20,785 nt of DNA from positions 1 to 20,785 of the forward strand of contig DATJMR010000006.1 in assembly GCA_035508595.1 (NCBI GenBank), written 5' to 3'. Under the pieces are notes generated by a model. It was not told the origin of the DNA. It saw only the letters and a list, made by a program, of their open reading frames with translations, and did not search any database. The stretch is from Dyella_B sp035508595. GTDB lineage: Bacteria; Pseudomonadota; Gammaproteobacteria; Xanthomonadales; Rhodanobacteraceae. Shown here one piece after another: positions 20,449-20,785 of this stretch (positions within the stretch are counted from its first letter, which is position 1; each line of letters begins with the position of its first letter). A program made the position numbers and the translations under genes.

Positions 20449-20785
20449 TCAGGGGTCAATAGGTTTGATGGATTGCGGCACCACACGCGCGCCAAATTCG
20501 CGCTTGAGGGCCTGCACCAGCGGATCGCCTTCGATAGATGCCTCTGCCGCCGACTGCGCCGCGCTACGCGCCTCGGCGGCGCGCGCTGCAGGCGTGTGGG
20601 CGGCGCCTTGACTGTCGCCGATAAAACGCAGCCGGATCGACTCACCCATCACTTCGCTCAAGCGGTCGGCCATCTGGCTCACCATCGGCTCCACCGCCAA
20701 ATGCATGTGCGTGGGCGCAAGCGCGAGCACCAAGGTATGACCATCCCTCGTACGCAAAGCGGAGTTCTGCGCAAGTTGTCCGAGC
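20449..20785 (-). CDS. dnaX: DNA polymerase III subunits gamma/tau, C-terminal part only
   Basis: This is the final 112 or so codons of dnaX; the 5' part lies beyond the right edge. The frame is open to 20785 and reads LGQLAQNSAL at the edge, followed by HTLVLALAPTHMHLAVEPM and QMADRLSEVMGESIRLRFIGD, which resemble the C-terminal domain of tau that binds the polymerase alpha subunit and DnaB. The low-complexity Ala/Glu stretch and the ending DPLVQALKREFGARVVPQSIKPID are usual for gammaproteobacterial tau. Assignment rests mainly on position directly ahead of ybaB-recR plus these segments. Whether a frameshift site for gamma exists cannot be seen, because that region is outside the window. Confidence 0.85.
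   Translation of the reverse strand, partial: LGQLAQNSALRTRDGHTLVLALAPTHMHLAVEPMVSQMADRLSEVMGESIRLRFIGDSQGAAHTPAARAAEARSAAQSAAEASIEGDPLVQALKREFGARVVPQSIKPIDP

Noticed and set aside
20433..20645. N-terminal extension of ybaB by 71 codons.
   Set aside because: It overlaps the end of dnaX in another frame, is Arg-rich, and a good ribosome binding site supports the ATG at 20432.
1..20785. Search for tRNA, rRNA, CRISPR arrays, prophage, toxin-antitoxin or defence genes, and insertion sequences.
   Set aside because: No cloverleaf-like or rRNA sequence, no regularly spaced repeats, and no transposase, integrase or defence motif in any translated frame; only the 41-bp inverted repeat hints at a mobile relic.

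Overview
The window is a compact, high-GC proteobacterial chromosome segment with no mobile elements, RNA genes or CRISPR. Gene content and order (fab cluster followed by tmk-holB-pilZ, a PIAGT-type PabB, no plsX between rpmF and fabH, dnaX-ybaB-recR nearby) point to the Xanthomonadales/Lysobacterales, probably a Rhodanobacteraceae-like genus such as Dyella or Rhodanobacter. That placement is inference from gene order and protein sequence; no search was run.

Layout. (1) 1-11696, all on the minus strand and transcribed right to left: yceD-rpmF, then fabH-fabD-fabG-acpP-fabF (fatty acid initiation and elongation), then a tightly overlapping block pabB-pabC-mltG-tmk-holB-PIG-L deacetylase, then pilZ, cut by the left edge. 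From fabF to the PIG-L gene every junction overlaps by 1 or 4 bases, so the seven genes are probably translationally coupled. (2) 11853-12889, plus strand: an unrecognised small membrane/coiled-coil protein overlapping yceF (Maf-family 7-methyl-GTP pyrophosphatase). (3) 12876-14516, minus strand: a GT39/ArnT-like membrane glycosyltransferase whose 3' end overlaps yceF and whose start codon overlaps the divergent moxR. (4) 14515-18386, plus strand: MoxR AAA+ ATPase, DUF58 protein and TgpA-like membrane transglutaminase, then an Slp-family lipoprotein ending at a strong bidirectional terminator (19043-19074). (5) 19096-20785, minus strand: dnaX (3' end only)-ybaB-recR-HIT.

How the genes work together. 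The left block is the familiar envelope/DNA cluster known from E. coli (yceD-rpmF-plsX-fabHDG-acpP-fabF-pabC-mltG-tmk-holB), with four differences: plsX is missing, pabB has joined the cluster, a PIG-L deacetylase follows holB, and pilZ follows that. Control points visible in the DNA are a near-consensus promoter that would make yceD nearly leaderless, a 13-bp hairpin after rpmF, a TATAAT box with a leader hairpin ahead of acpP, and an intrinsic terminator between acpP and fabF that may set ACP levels above FabF.

No gap exceeds 300 bases. The largest are 7626-7922 (acpP leader and hairpins), 10735-10963 (rpmF terminator, inverted repeat), 7188-7385 (acpP-fabF terminator) and 11697-11852 (yceD promoter). 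I found no convincing new defence or mobile system. The best leads are the PIAGT PabB without a neighbouring pabA, the leaderless yceD promoter, the PIG-L insertion, and the MoxR-DUF58-TgpA module with its uncharacterised neighbours.
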